Positions 17,701-26,135 of a DNA stretch of 35,896 nt are shown in pieces. A program made the translations under genes and the position numbers. Below the pieces are notes generated by a model. That model ran no database searches and was not told the origin of the DNA. It saw only the letters and a program-made list of their open reading frames with translations. The stretch is from positions 1 to 35,896 of the IMG/VR virus record IMGVR_UViG_3300049222_000174. One strand, given 5' to 3'. The DNA is from a virus. Every line of letters starts with the position of its first letter. Positions within the stretch are counted from its first letter, which is position 1.

Positions 17701-20384
17701 TTTGCTAACTTTTCGTAGGCTTGGTCGTCAGCCTCTAACTTTTCCAGTAACATCTTGGTGCCTTCTGGCATCTTGTCACCAAACATCTTAGGCTCAAGTG
17801 TAGGAATCATCGACAACTGTTCTTCCAAATCCATAAGTTTGTTTTCGATTATTTGACTGGCTTCACCCTCTTCTTGAGAGGCGGCGTTTTCTAATTCCTC
17901 TATTTGACGCTTAAGATTATCAGCCCTATCTTTGTTAGCACGACTTCTGTTAACATAGCCCTCACCGTATGTTAACGGTAAGTAAACATCTTCGTTCATC
18001 GGTCTATGACCATCGTGAACTTGGCCTATCTCTACGGGTGTGCCCGGAGGACCAGCAAGATGTTTGTGATGCGCTATCAAGACTGCATCCTTACCAGCAT
18101 CCTTCTCACGAGCAGCAGGGTCGTGACCGCCCCTGAAAGTAAACGGATTATGAGTTTTGAAATGACCCGTTATTTTACCTTCTAATTTATCTCTAATATC
18201 ACCTTGTTCTTTATTAGTCGCCTCTGGCGAGTCAACTGCTGCTTCATATTCATTTAGATGTAAGTTAGTGACCGCTGGATTGAGTGACTGAGCGTGTCGA
18301 GAAAAGAAATTGTTAGTTCCTACATCTTTATTAAGATGGTTAGCAGAACCAGCAGAATGGATGTTAATTGGCTCTTCGGGGTGGGCAAAATCTACTTGTG
18401 GTTTATCACTATACTTAGAATCAACAACCTCTATTGGTCTGGGTAAGAACGGCGCAAATGCGCTTTTAGTATTGAATGTAAGGTGTTCGCCTCCATCACT
18501 ATCTTCATGTATTCTTCTGTGTTCAAGTTTACCTGTATTAGGATTCTTCATAAAAAACAGGCTTTGTTCATACCCTTTGTTATCCATAGTCACTTGGTCA
18601 GCAGGATAGCCTTCATCATAAGGTCCGACTTTTTCTTCTCCAGCCCGCATCTGAGCGAAAGCCTGTTCAAATACATCTAACTCTTCTTCTTCACCCTTGA
18701 TGCCGGTCCTGAAATGATTTTTACCGTGAAGTAATGTAGCCTGATGAAGTAACTCAAACAACAATTGTGGATTCTTATTCAGCCCGCCGACTTTGAAAGG
18801 CTTACCCCAGTAAGTCGCTAAGGAATCGTTACTTGTTCCACCCTTAGTATACTCAGGGTCAAAGTCTTCTTCATCTATGTGGGGAGCGTAATGTATACTA
18901 GCCTCTCTCCTACCTATCTTACCAGCAAATATATTACGAGTTCGATTTATTCTTTCTCGCATTATCTTGTCAACTTCTTCTTGACTGAAAGGGCCTTCTT
19001 CTGGGTTCCATCTATCCCTATAAACAGGGTGCTGGCCGGGGGCATGCAACCTACCGTCTAAATCTACACCTAACAAAGCCCTCATAGTTTTGAAATCCAT
19101 TCCCATTTCGTGACCTAAGATTTGAGCCTCGTCTTTGACCTCAGTTTTTTCACCTGCTCTTTGAATAGTAAGGAACTGTATACTCCGATTAACTACTTTG
19201 TTTGGGTCGTTGGGGTCGCTTGAAAATTCTTCATTTAAGAAAGGTCTTTGGGTGTAATCAATGTCAGGTATGTTTTCCATTTCTTGTAAATAGTCCAGCG
19301 CTCTTTTGTAACCGTTCTCCACAGCGCCAAACGCTGACATGTTTTCAACTGGCCCCGGCTCTCTAGCAGCAGATGGCTCTCTTTCTCTGATTGCTTTAGT
19401 ATTGAAGCCCGGTATGTGAGCCTTACCTACCCAGTGGTCAAAGATAGGTGCAAATCTATTCTGTATATTCTGCACTATTCTCGGTACCCAATCGTTACCA
19501 CCCCTTAGTTTGAGGGGGTTGTTTTTATTTGTCAAGCCAAAACGAGCAATGTGGTCGTATACTTTTTGACGCTCTTCTGGAGTTGTCCATTCCAAGCCAA
19601 GCATGTAATCAGTAAACTTTAGATTGTCTTTCCAGCCTTCTTTGGCTTCCTCCATATGCTTAATAGCAAGTCTGTGATTTATTTCATCATCATCGAATAT
19701 ACCTTGCTCGTGCATCTGTTGAGTCATCAAACTTACAACTGGGTCATTGTTACTTTTCCAATCATTGAAGTGCCTTTCATAGATATCGTGATTGGTCATA
19801 TCATCGGCCAAATCCCCATAGTTAGCGGTGTTTCTCAGAAACGCCGATGGACTGTATTCAGCATCTCCACTTTGTGAGTGTTTTCTGTGAAAGTGGTTAG
19901 TGATGTCAGCATGGTCACGACTAACACTTTGACCGGGGGTGTCGCCTACATAATAATTAGCCACATGGTCAGCCATGTTGTCGCCGTGTAAAGGAAACAG
20001 ACTTGAACCAAAATAGTCAATGTCATGATGAGAATCGCTGTTAGGGTCACCCGGATTCATTTGGATGTTAGCCCCAGTAAAAGGTTGGCCCGGCTCAGGT
20101 GTGACGACTCTCGAAGGTTGTAAAGAGGGGTTCTGTGCTATTTCACTACCAGACATAAACTGTTCTTGGAACCAATCATGATTGTCTTTGAGGATGATAT
20201 CTGCCATCTTGAGCAGTGTATCGTCTTGATTGTTTAAATCATAACCGTGTCTTTGTAAGTTAAGACTAGCAAAGTAGTATTCGGCAGCAGCGTCTGCTTT
20301 GCCTATGCCGTCGTAAATAGATTCTATGAAAGTAAACTTAGCCCTGTCAAAGGTATCGTAATGACCTTCTCTCATCCATACCAC
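14793..20384 (-). CDS. Giant virion-module protein with degenerate DNA-ligase-like domain
   Basis: 1863 residues from GTG at 20384; the ATG three codons on, with GGTGGT upstream, is a likely alternative. Residues 1-1150 are His/Asp/Asn-rich, helical and unrecognised. Residues about 1385-1540 look like an ATP-dependent DNA ligase adenylation domain: motif I region VMPEGERG (1399-1406), motif III YYIFDVLKYDDKEV (F1452-D1453) with 'VPIDDRIKIL', motif IV-V EKLLLRD...STYMAGELRHPKW (1512-1533). An OB-like domain follows (to about 1640). The nucleophilic Lys is Met1400, the motif IV Lys is Arg1517 and the motif V lysines are Leu/Ser, so ligation is unlikely. LLKAD occurs at 1714-1718, and the C-terminus is acidic. 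Lies between portal-proximal genes and the protease: probably an internal or ejected virion protein. Confidence 0.7.
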   Translation of the reverse strand: MVWMREGHYDTFDRAKFTFIESIYDGIGKADAAAEYYFASLNLQRHGYDLNNQDDTLLKMADIILKDNHDWFQEQFMSGSEIAQNPSLQPSRVVTPEPGQPFTGANIQMNPGDPNSDSHHDIDYFGSSLFPLHGDNMADHVANYYVGDTPGQSVSRDHADITNHFHRKHSQSGDAEYSPSAFLRNTANYGDLADDMTNHDIYERHFNDWKSNNDPVVSLMTQQMHEQGIFDDDEINHRLAIKHMEEAKEGWKDNLKFTDYMLGLEWTTPEERQKVYDHIARFGLTNKNNPLKLRGGNDWVPRIVQNIQNRFAPIFDHWVGKAHIPGFNTKAIREREPSAAREPGPVENMSAFGAVENGYKRALDYLQEMENIPDIDYTQRPFLNEEFSSDPNDPNKVVNRSIQFLTIQRAGEKTEVKDEAQILGHEMGMDFKTMRALLGVDLDGRLHAPGQHPVYRDRWNPEEGPFSQEEVDKIMRERINRTRNIFAGKIGRREASIHYAPHIDEEDFDPEYTKGGTSNDSLATYWGKPFKVGGLNKNPQLLFELLHQATLLHGKNHFRTGIKGEEEELDVFEQAFAQMRAGEEKVGPYDEGYPADQVTMDNKGYEQSLFFMKNPNTGKLEHRRIHEDSDGGEHLTFNTKSAFAPFLPRPIEVVDSKYSDKPQVDFAHPEEPINIHSAGSANHLNKDVGTNNFFSRHAQSLNPAVTNLHLNEYEAAVDSPEATNKEQGDIRDKLEGKITGHFKTHNPFTFRGGHDPAAREKDAGKDAVLIAHHKHLAGPPGTPVEIGQVHDGHRPMNEDVYLPLTYGEGYVNRSRANKDRADNLKRQIEELENAASQEEGEASQIIENKLMDLEEQLSMIPTLEPKMFGDKMPEGTKMLLEKLEADDQAYEKLAKQKAAEFPELFDRSLPPDIIEGNLRQFARMLNDYLHQAPSEAHGLSSLTSRDEYDEKEMNENFNPIAEKAKDFAHNSDVVFSLQDFIRAGGDNNLDRYLGGLAEKLGMDPEDYHTQETMRHFYQDIISPYINDLQQQGLREELLNFSMPIQTIGNFAKHHFDTPDADFGATLEQMRKTRGFDNEDTSNLITMVNNLRNALVPHRRGMGGAEKAGVDERNYQMGFDIHHAVNPDERVHDHFKEKLAALQGLESKAFTGPKRNKVQNDIKNFKAKMINASLVLDKDTKRMLQDKHAEKYGESYRKGKHFASTGKSYRAQQTLDSLIYSDPFIEPGAAPAAVTARLSGRVTKPIEPVGPNAHNIVASTYNAPLYRMEFGHNVPITFDYKIGKDGKIDIIPLPEPIRDRLVQPTMAIWRGAGLTDVLYGTDWEKYNIEEHFPAQFKHGRNETNTIAMSEDVNLATLTNPDIIRKEIGKGVPILQPMHRIFDLGDLEHLRGFTGDWIVSVMPEGERGFVKKEDDDVTSTNFTLSDEDKSNFKKVTDNDYHLDVFKTEEGYYIFDVLKYDDKEVHDVPIDDRIKILRGGLEGVENVHVPSASDTRLTDDAGLKVTVEDLQKENEKLLLRDAKSTYMAGELRHPKWVLLSPGNDVVLRVLERRGNGPYTYRLGTGPITKDEELGDRAVESDGETYMDVGAAFDSDEKYNEGDHVRVNVSNVGESETAEGQKLFTVTGSKIEEEAEGEGLVSQETLGLLAKAEDSQWLCEVYRAGSGIRVVMPQGDVVYKCTQSGQSWTAHSPLASNGYLVRMSESQRPYWAPVAGALLKADVQIAAPAEEQEDKAEVHETEGQGKPLIPPKKIKDSEWWAKQEKEKVLVKGLQLVEKLLKSGVGAVGQSSSGTKGLGIDYATPIESPMGPTNLHDKKTMPDYDVRDMEEDSSIDEETEAKDKPKHMTVPTDEGVLEITEDSAVFRT

Positions 20385-20391
20385 CAGCCGT

Positions 20392-20778
20392 TCAATTCAG
20401 ACGGCTGGATAGTCGGTCAATAGACTTCTTCAATTCTGTTAAGGTTGGACCGTCGCCACCTTTGAAGTTTTCAAGAGCGCCTGTTGTACTGAAAGCAGTT
20501 GGATAGTAAGGTGATGTGCGTGTCAAGACATCGCTGTTTTCCATAGTTGCACCTTTGTTAGCAACATCTTCTACCCCGTCAAGTAGTACATTGTTTGTGT
20601 TGTAGAAAGCATTAGGTACACCAGACGGCTGTGCCTCGAATCGAGCATAGCCTTCTTTTGAGCCTTCTTTTTGCCCAGAATAATTCGGCTCTGCTTTAGC
20701 AATACGCTCTTCTAACTTCTTTGCCTCTTTTAGCAATCTGTCAACTTCTGGCTCTCTAGGTTCAAATCTAGGTCTCAT
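20392..20778 (-). CDS. Small head-module protein, unknown
   Basis: 128 residues. The N-terminal helix is charged (EVDRLLKEAKKLEERIAKAE), the middle is polar and disordered-looking, and the last 20 residues form another helix (LTELKKSIDRLSSRL). It lies one base after the 123-residue gene and eight bases before the giant gene. Two short helices joined by a flexible linker suggest an adaptor or scaffold-associated protein. No recognised family. Its Leu-Lys-Glu/Ala helices resemble those of its small neighbours, so the three genes between portal and giant may form a related set. Confidence 0.55.
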   Translation of the reverse strand: MRPRFEPREPEVDRLLKEAKKLEERIAKAEPNYSGQKEGSKEGYARFEAQPSGVPNAFYNTNNVLLDGVEDVANKGATMENSDVLTRTSPYYPTAFSTTGALENFKGGDGPTLTELKKSIDRLSSRLN

Positions 20779-20779
20779 C

Positions 20780-21151
20780 TTAATCCATTCCTAATTCATT
20801 TCCAATTGCACCTTCTGACTTTGCTTGGTCAGCCAGTGCGTGTATATCTGCCCAATCCATGCTGTGGAAGTCAGCGTTGGTTTTGGGTATGCTCAAAGGC
20901 TCTCCGTTGTCTCCTTTTAGAAGTACATCGTCAGCATCTCCTCTAAAGGTGTCAGGCATGACATCCTCTGGCATACGATTTCTAGCAGATACAAATCCAG
21001 CCTTTCTCAAAAGACTTGCAGGATTAGTAAGTGCTTTCTTCAATTCTGCGTTTTCTGCTTTTAACATCTGCAAACCTGCATCCATGCTTTCCATCTTAGT
21101 GATGAGAGCACCCATGAGTTTCTCAGCAACATTCTCCCCCTCGTCGCTCAT
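20780..21151 (-). CDS. Small head-module protein with SMDW C-terminal motif
   Basis: 123 residues; ATG with GAGGTGA five bases upstream. It opens with a helix that looks like a short coiled coil (MGALITKMESMDAGLQMLKA), then 'NPASLLRKAGFVSARNR' and 'DDVLLKGDNGEP'. Near the end is SMDWADIHALA, with W100, matching SMSWDEVHRLA at the end of the protease-scaffold protein. A shared terminal helix in two proteins of one prohead suggests a common docking site on the capsid shell. Probable scaffold-associated or internal head protein; no family recognised. Confidence 0.55.
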   Translation of the reverse strand: MSDEGENVAEKLMGALITKMESMDAGLQMLKAENAELKKALTNPASLLRKAGFVSARNRMPEDVMPDTFRGDADDVLLKGDNGEPLSIPKTNADFHSMDWADIHALADQAKSEGAIGNELGMD

Positions 21152-21160
21152 TTACTCACC

Positions 21161-21511
21161 TCAAAGTGTACGGTTTGATAGTCTACGGTTGATATTTCCA
21201 AAGCGAGAAGTTCTGATTGTTCCCGGCAAAACACTTGCTTCTGCCTTGTGAACAGTCTCGACTTCTGACATTTTCATAATAGGTACTCCACCAGCGTAGA
21301 TGTCATTGACTCCTTGAATAGAATCGTCTTGCTTCATTACAGCAGACTCAACATCACTGCTTAGGTAATCTGCATATTTCACAATTTCATTGATGTGATT
21401 TCTTGCGGAAAAGCCATCATTCTCGTCTAATGCTTTGTAAAATGCGTCTACATGAGTACGCATTTTTCTAGCCATTGGGTCCAATTTTCTCAGGTCCATG
21501 CTCATCTCCAC
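21161..21511 (-). CDS. Small head-module protein, unknown
   Basis: About 112-116 residues. Starts at GTG 21511, ATG 21505 and ATG 21499 are all possible; GGAG six bases before 21499 favours the shortest. The first 75 residues are helical (ARKMRTHVDAFYKALDE, 'NEIVKYADYLSSDVESAVMK') and the end is basic (TSRFGNINRRLSNRTL). It follows the portal gene and precedes two other small genes. The helix-bundle character and basic tail suggest an internal head or portal-associated protein, but I recognise no family. Confidence 0.5.
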   Translation of the reverse strand: MEMSMDLRKLDPMARKMRTHVDAFYKALDENDGFSARNHINEIVKYADYLSSDVESAVMKQDDSIQGVNDIYAGGVPIMKMSEVETVHKAEASVLPGTIRTSRFGNINRRLSNRTL

Positions 21512-21534
21512 TACCTTCCTTGACTTTAAACTTC

Positions 21535-23304
21535 CTAAGCCCCTCTAGGATTACGGGCATTGACTATGCTTTGGCTCGCCTGCTGAACTCCGCTAGGCTG
21601 AGGACCTCTTTGTTGAACGCTTGACATAGGTGCACCCGCACCCATACTAGTTCTGTTTTGAGGGCTTGCAGGACCTCTGTTTCTCAAACCTGCGCCTTCT
21701 CCACCGGGTTGCCCCATACCCATCTGTGCCTGTCTGCCAAGCATAGCCGCCCCCTGTGGGCTAATGTTTCGACTTGGCAAAGCACCCGGTGTACCCATGC
21801 CACCGCCCATCTGCATACCTCCCATTGGCATTCCGCCCGGAGGCATTCCGCCCGGAGGTGGTGGTTGTTGAGCAGGGTCATTCGGGTCTGGTTGCTTGTA
21901 AATGAATCGAATGTCACGGTTAGCATCTTCCTTGAGTTCAGGCTTGTAACCCATCATCATCATTCTTTGTGCAATGTTAACTTCCATTTCGTCACGGCGT
22001 AGTCGAGTAACTTCATCCTCTTCTTCATTCGGATATAGTGTAAGTTGCCAATCACTAACATCCATTTGTTCTACTAGCATTGGGAATAGATGGTCAGTGT
22101 ATACCTTGTGACCAAATTCAACCGCCCTGTTAGTTACCAATATCTGCATACCTTCGTTATTCAGTCCACCAGATTTACCAGTGTCCATCATGAATACATT
22201 AGATACACCGTAGAAAGCAGCAATTCTTTGTCGCATCTCATCTCTGGCTGCAATATACTGCATCTCTTCAAGGCTATCCATTAATTTAACCCAATTTATA
22301 CCGCCACGACCACTACCAGACTCAATACCAATCTTAGGTATATAGTGCGGGTCACGCTCTAACTTTTCGTCGGTTGCTTTGAAAAACGACTTCATAGATT
22401 CGAGGTTGTCAGTAGTAACGCTCAATATACCTCTTGGTATTCTACGCTTTGAATAAGCAGTGTACATGTAGTTATCCATCGCTGTCAAAGTCATAGCCTG
22501 TCGCCAAAGAGTAGATACAGGGCTTCGACCATACAATTTACTAGGATTGTATTTACTTACATGTATGACTTCTCCCTTAAGATAGTACTGTGTTTTACCA
22601 GAACCTGCTGTATTGACATGATGCACATCTTCTAATTCATGCCCGCATACGCTACAACTTTTTTCTTCGCCAGAGTACGACTTCACTTCGTCACGATGGA
22701 TAGGGCATACTTTGAAGCGACCACCTCTTACTCCACGCTTATCAGCAATAATTCGCATAAAGATAGGGTCGCCTCTGACAATCTCTTTGATTCTATAGAA
22801 AGCCAACTCATTTGTTTCCGGGTCCATGTAATACTCTTTGATAAGTATCAAAAACCCATCATCAGTGATATTCAAATCGTACTCTATCTCTCTAAGTACA
22901 TCCATGAAAGACTGTTCCATAGAGTTCCTTTGGTCTAGTAACCATCTTGGATAAACAAGTTGCTCTGGGTCTGGTCCGACTAACTCAGTATCACCGCAAT
23001 CTTTGCACTCTTTAACATCGTGTTGAAACTCAGCGTCACAAGATGTGCACTTTTTATGGAATTTCTTTTCCCAATAGTAGCCTCTGCGGAATATCTCTTG
23101 CTGCAAAGTGGACAAGACTGTTCTTAGTATCAGATTCTCATTAGCCACTGCATAAAGCGCTGGTATAGTAATACCCTGTGCTAATACAGGCTCTTGAATT
23201 CCTGTAGTCCAAAGCGGCATCTGCGGCGCTGGAGTACTCCTTCTTCTAAACGGGTTAGCCAATGATTCTAAAAATCTACCAATTCTACCTTTTTCTTCTG
23301 CCAT
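21535..23304 (-). CDS. Portal protein with two zinc-finger insertions
   Basis: About 589 residues. The start at 23304 is chosen because GGAGG lies seven bases upstream and the ATG overlaps the preceding TGA; a longer frame from 23352 has no such support. Portal features include 'RGEVIHVSKYNPSKLYGRSP' type wing/stem text, 'STLWRQAMTLTAMDNYMYTAYSKRRIPRG', 'RQRIAAFYGVSNVF' and 'NNEGMQILVTNRAVEFGHKV' (strings abbreviated). Two metal sites interrupt the N-terminal part: C86/C89/C100/C103 and C200/H203/C217/C220. The C-terminal 100 residues are Pro/Gly/Met/Gln-rich and disordered-looking. Forms the dodecameric DNA gate at one capsid vertex and docks the terminase encoded two genes upstream. Confidence 0.85.
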   Translation of the reverse strand: MAEEKGRIGRFLESLANPFRRRSTPAPQMPLWTTGIQEPVLAQGITIPALYAVANENLILRTVLSTLQQEIFRRGYYWEKKFHKKCTSCDAEFQHDVKECKDCGDTELVGPDPEQLVYPRWLLDQRNSMEQSFMDVLREIEYDLNITDDGFLILIKEYYMDPETNELAFYRIKEIVRGDPIFMRIIADKRGVRGGRFKVCPIHRDEVKSYSGEEKSCSVCGHELEDVHHVNTAGSGKTQYYLKGEVIHVSKYNPSKLYGRSPVSTLWRQAMTLTAMDNYMYTAYSKRRIPRGILSVTTDNLESMKSFFKATDEKLERDPHYIPKIGIESGSGRGGINWVKLMDSLEEMQYIAARDEMRQRIAAFYGVSNVFMMDTGKSGGLNNEGMQILVTNRAVEFGHKVYTDHLFPMLVEQMDVSDWQLTLYPNEEEDEVTRLRRDEMEVNIAQRMMMMGYKPELKEDANRDIRFIYKQPDPNDPAQQPPPPGGMPPGGMPMGGMQMGGGMGTPGALPSRNISPQGAAMLGRQAQMGMGQPGGEGAGLRNRGPASPQNRTSMGAGAPMSSVQQRGPQPSGVQQASQSIVNARNPRGA

Positions 23305-24611
23305 CACAATCCCTCCGCCCAACTTATGACCGTATCTCTGTCTACTCCCCACTCTCGGAGAGACTCCTCACCTTTTGATGTTCCGTCTCTGTTGGAGAAC
23401 TGAACAAATCGCTTTAATTCAGTTTTTCTTACAGGGTCTTTTTCACCTATGAAAGCCATGACAGCCTTTGCCTGCCTTTCTTTCATCTGCAAATGTGGAG
23501 TAATTTTGTTCAGTAATTTAGTCAAATCATCTTTGGAGTAGAAACTAACACGGTGCTGGCTCCGTTGACCGTCGTTGTACACTTTTTGGTCAACCTGTAA
23601 CACACCAGCGCCTATGTTCTTGTACAATTGTTCACAATGTAATTTACCTCTGTCACCAGTGGCAATAAAACCAGCCCTTGGCTCACCTCTTTCTGTAATG
23701 GTAATGTAGCCGTCAGCATCGAGAAAACCTGCTGCATAAGCCCAAGGGTCCTTGATTATGAGACCTTCTTTAGACAAACACATGTATTCGCCTTTTCGAT
23801 GAGCCTTGACGATGTTTATCTCTTCACCATACATGTTGAGTAGTTTGGATAGTCTGTTAGAATTAAGTCGAGGTACGCCCTTTTCGATAAGGTTTTCAGT
23901 GATTGCTCTGGCTGACATAGAACCGTGGTTTGTGATTTCTTCCTTTGCTAATCTCATCCATTTCTGTTGTTCTTTGGAAAGGTTGTCGATTTGATGTAAT
24001 GCGTTCTTCCACATTTTACGAGCATCTTGTTTCATTTCCATAGCATTGACCCAAGCAAACTTTTCTTCCTCGCCCCAAACATCTTCAAACTCATCTAACT
24101 TAGCCAAAGCATCTTCTGCTGCTGCCCAAGAATTACAGGCTCTTACTAAACTACTTTTGCGAGTTTCGCCAAACAACCTTAGTGACTTCAAATCTTTTTC
24201 ACTTACTCCTAGTTTTCTTATGTCGTCTTCATATTCTGAGCCCCAGCCGAGTTGCTTGATGGTAGCGTCTACCTCCATGCTCTTGATTTTACGAACATTG
24301 TCTATGATATCGTCAATTTCATCACGATGTTCTTTGAATACCCTTCGGGCTTTTCTTAGTTCCTTGACAATCTCAGATGCGCTTTTGCCAAGCCTGTCTT
24401 CAAACCAACCCTCGCCGGTTATGCAAAATGGTGCATATACAGTCTCAGGTACATTTTCTGTGGTAAACACTACTGTCTGCGATGCAATTGATTTAGCAAT
24501 GCTGTCATTGACATGAGGATGAGTCGTCAAACTTGATGCGATGATGTTCAAAGTTTCGTGACCCATGTCAACAGATTTAGTAAAGTTTCCAATTCCCAGA
24601 CTCGGCCACAT
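23304..24611 (-). CDS. Helical/wHTH protein with LAGLIDADG homing-endonuclease domain
   Basis: About 435 residues from the ATG at 24611, favoured over GTG 24623 because GGAGAT sits six bases before it. Residues 1-230 are helical with no clear family, followed by a helix-turn-helix-like segment (ARAITENLIEKGVPRLNSNRLSKLL) just before the nuclease part. Around residue 298 is AAGFLDADGYI, the LAGLIDADG helix with its acidic residue, then 'RAGFIATGDRGKLHCEQLYK' and 'HRVSFYSKDDLTKLLNKI', the usual single-motif domain. Such enzymes cut a specific DNA site and spread by homing. It sits between terminase and portal genes, which are frequent homing targets, and an AT-rich promoter-like box lies just upstream. 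Confidence 0.75.
   Translation of the reverse strand: MWPSLGIGNFTKSVDMGHETLNIIASSLTTHPHVNDSIAKSIASQTVVFTTENVPETVYAPFCITGEGWFEDRLGKSASEIVKELRKARRVFKEHRDEIDDIIDNVRKIKSMEVDATIKQLGWGSEYEDDIRKLGVSEKDLKSLRLFGETRKSSLVRACNSWAAAEDALAKLDEFEDVWGEEEKFAWVNAMEMKQDARKMWKNALHQIDNLSKEQQKWMRLAKEEITNHGSMSARAITENLIEKGVPRLNSNRLSKLLNMYGEEINIVKAHRKGEYMCLSKEGLIIKDPWAYAAGFLDADGYITITERGEPRAGFIATGDRGKLHCEQLYKNIGAGVLQVDQKVYNDGQRSQHRVSFYSKDDLTKLLNKITPHLQMKERQAKAVMAFIGEKDPVRKTELKRFVQFSNRDGTSKGEESLREWGVDRDTVISWAEGL
23312..23316 (-). promoter_or_regulatory. Ribosome-binding site deciding the portal start
   Basis: GGAGG on the minus strand seven bases before ATG 23304. It fixes the portal start at MAEEKGR rather than at the more upstream codon at 23352. 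Confidence 0.7.
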
Positions 24612-24630
24612 AATTATCTCCACTTTTTGG

Positions 24631-24640
24631 TATAATATAA
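24631..24640 (-). promoter_or_regulatory. TATA-like box before the LAGLIDADG gene
   Basis: The minus strand reads TTATATTATA, centred about 24 bases before the ATG at 24611, in the short gap after the terminase stop. It would allow separate transcription of the homing-endonuclease-like gene. A ribosome site (GGAGAT) is also present, so this is tentative. Confidence 0.3.
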
Positions 24641-24647
24641 TTCTTTA

Positions 24648-26129
24648 TCAGATTGTGAACCAACTAGCCCTCGCTCCTCTGTTGGGCGACACATCACCGA
24701 ACCACTCATCAAAGCCTTCAAGATAATCATCGAGTGCAATGATAGAGCCTCTGAACTCTTTAGTAGCCCAATTAGCCAAAGCCAGACTCATAGCCAAGTC
24801 ATCGTGACTACCTACAGACTCTAGTCTACCATTTTTCTGCATACCAAACCTACTGAGTTGTGTTTCGAGAGTGCGAGTGAACTCTTTGCTCTTTTCATCA
24901 CCCCAAGGTGTTTTGATTTGGCCTTGTTCAAAAGCCATCAGCAAAGACATGAACATACTTTCTTTCTTTTGTCTTGTAGTCATGAATGTCTTGATTGGTA
25001 TATCACCTCGCATATCCTGCAATTCAGCCGCAAACATACGCTGAAAGTTATTACCTTCAAGTTCAATTAGGTCAGGTTGGAATCTATTGTTGAGTAATAT
25101 GACTTGTCTCTTTTGTGCAGCACCACTCAATCCTTTCTGATTAAGTACATGCACTAATTGCTTTTCTTCACTACCCGGCAACACCCTAAGTACACTCATA
25201 GCAGTGTAGTCAGCATTAGAGTCAGATGCAATCGCTGGGTCCCAGCCTACAAAGTGCTGACCAAATACTCCAGCAGATTGTCCATTCTCATCGAACTCTT
25301 CTTCTGCTTTATCAAGCAATACCAAGTTTTTGTCTCTGGCTTTCTCTAGCAAAGTCATCGGGAACATACTTGACATATCGTGGATAGGTTCACACAAATA
25401 CTCACGAGCGAACTTAATCGCTGGCATAGAATCTTCTCGTACTTTCAAAGCATCAAGTGGCCATCGAGTAGGCCAAAGCGGTTCGCCATTAGGTAAGATA
25501 GCCGGATAGGTTTCGACTCTGAATGCTTTTTTATCTTCTAACTCAGCGTACAAATCGTTGTAACTAAACGGTGTACCGACCATCATCAATCTACCTGTGT
25601 GGTGCAGAACAGGAAGTAAAACGGTATAGAACCAGTCGGCTGCTCTTTGTAACTCAGAACTGGTAGTACCCCAAAGAATATCGTCACATACTACTACATC
25701 AGGGTGGAAACCACGAGTAGCACCACCAACCGACTTAGCCATCATACGACTACCGTTGGTAAACTCGAAGTAAGATTTAGCCCAAGGCTTGCCTGTAGGT
25801 TTCAATCCTTTTAGAATGTCAGCGCTTTCTATGTTATTTCGGATAAACCGCATGTGTTCAAGTGTCTGCTCAAGACTGTGACTGAATATCATAATATGAG
25901 TATTAGGTTTGAAAGCGGCCAACCAAAGCGCATAAGACATAAAGAATACAGATTTACCGTGGTCACGGCTCGCTTTGACGCAGTATCTTCGGCTTTCATT
26001 GAGACCTTTCAACCAGTCTTCGTGATGGTCAGAGAACTCGAATTCAAGGATTTCAGTAAAGAAGTACTCGAATGACTTGCGGGACATTTCCACATCCATG
26101 TCCCTGACCAGTTCATCGATACCCTCCAC
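24648..26129 (-). CDS. terL: Terminase large subunit (packaging ATPase and nuclease)
   Basis: 493 residues from a GTG start ten bases after the preceding stop region. The ATPase domain shows a degenerate Walker A KASRDHGKS (52-60), an adenine-side 'HIMIFSHSLEQT', a Walker B VVVCDD (145-150) and the coupling motif 'RLMMVGTPF'. The RNase-H-like nuclease domain shows D297 in GWDPA, E356/E358 in IELEGN and H442-D443-D444 near the end. All expected catalytic acids are present, so it should pump DNA into the prohead through the portal and cut concatemers. Length is normal for the family. The small subunit is not certain; a Zn/HTH protein at 31107-31853 is the best candidate. Confidence 0.93.
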   Translation of the reverse strand: MEGIDELVRDMDVEMSRKSFEYFFTEILEFEFSDHHEDWLKGLNESRRYCVKASRDHGKSVFFMSYALWLAAFKPNTHIMIFSHSLEQTLEHMRFIRNNIESADILKGLKPTGKPWAKSYFEFTNGSRMMAKSVGGATRGFHPDVVVCDDILWGTTSSELQRAADWFYTVLLPVLHHTGRLMMVGTPFSYNDLYAELEDKKAFRVETYPAILPNGEPLWPTRWPLDALKVREDSMPAIKFAREYLCEPIHDMSSMFPMTLLEKARDKNLVLLDKAEEEFDENGQSAGVFGQHFVGWDPAIASDSNADYTAMSVLRVLPGSEEKQLVHVLNQKGLSGAAQKRQVILLNNRFQPDLIELEGNNFQRMFAAELQDMRGDIPIKTFMTTRQKKESMFMSLLMAFEQGQIKTPWGDEKSKEFTRTLETQLSRFGMQKNGRLESVGSHDDLAMSLALANWATKEFRGSIIALDDYLEGFDEWFGDVSPNRGARASWFTI

Positions 26130-26135
26130 ATCTCA

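Noticed and set aside
14793-20384. Active ATP-dependent DNA ligase
   Set aside because: The nucleophilic lysine and the motif IV and V lysines are all replaced, so only the fold is claimed.
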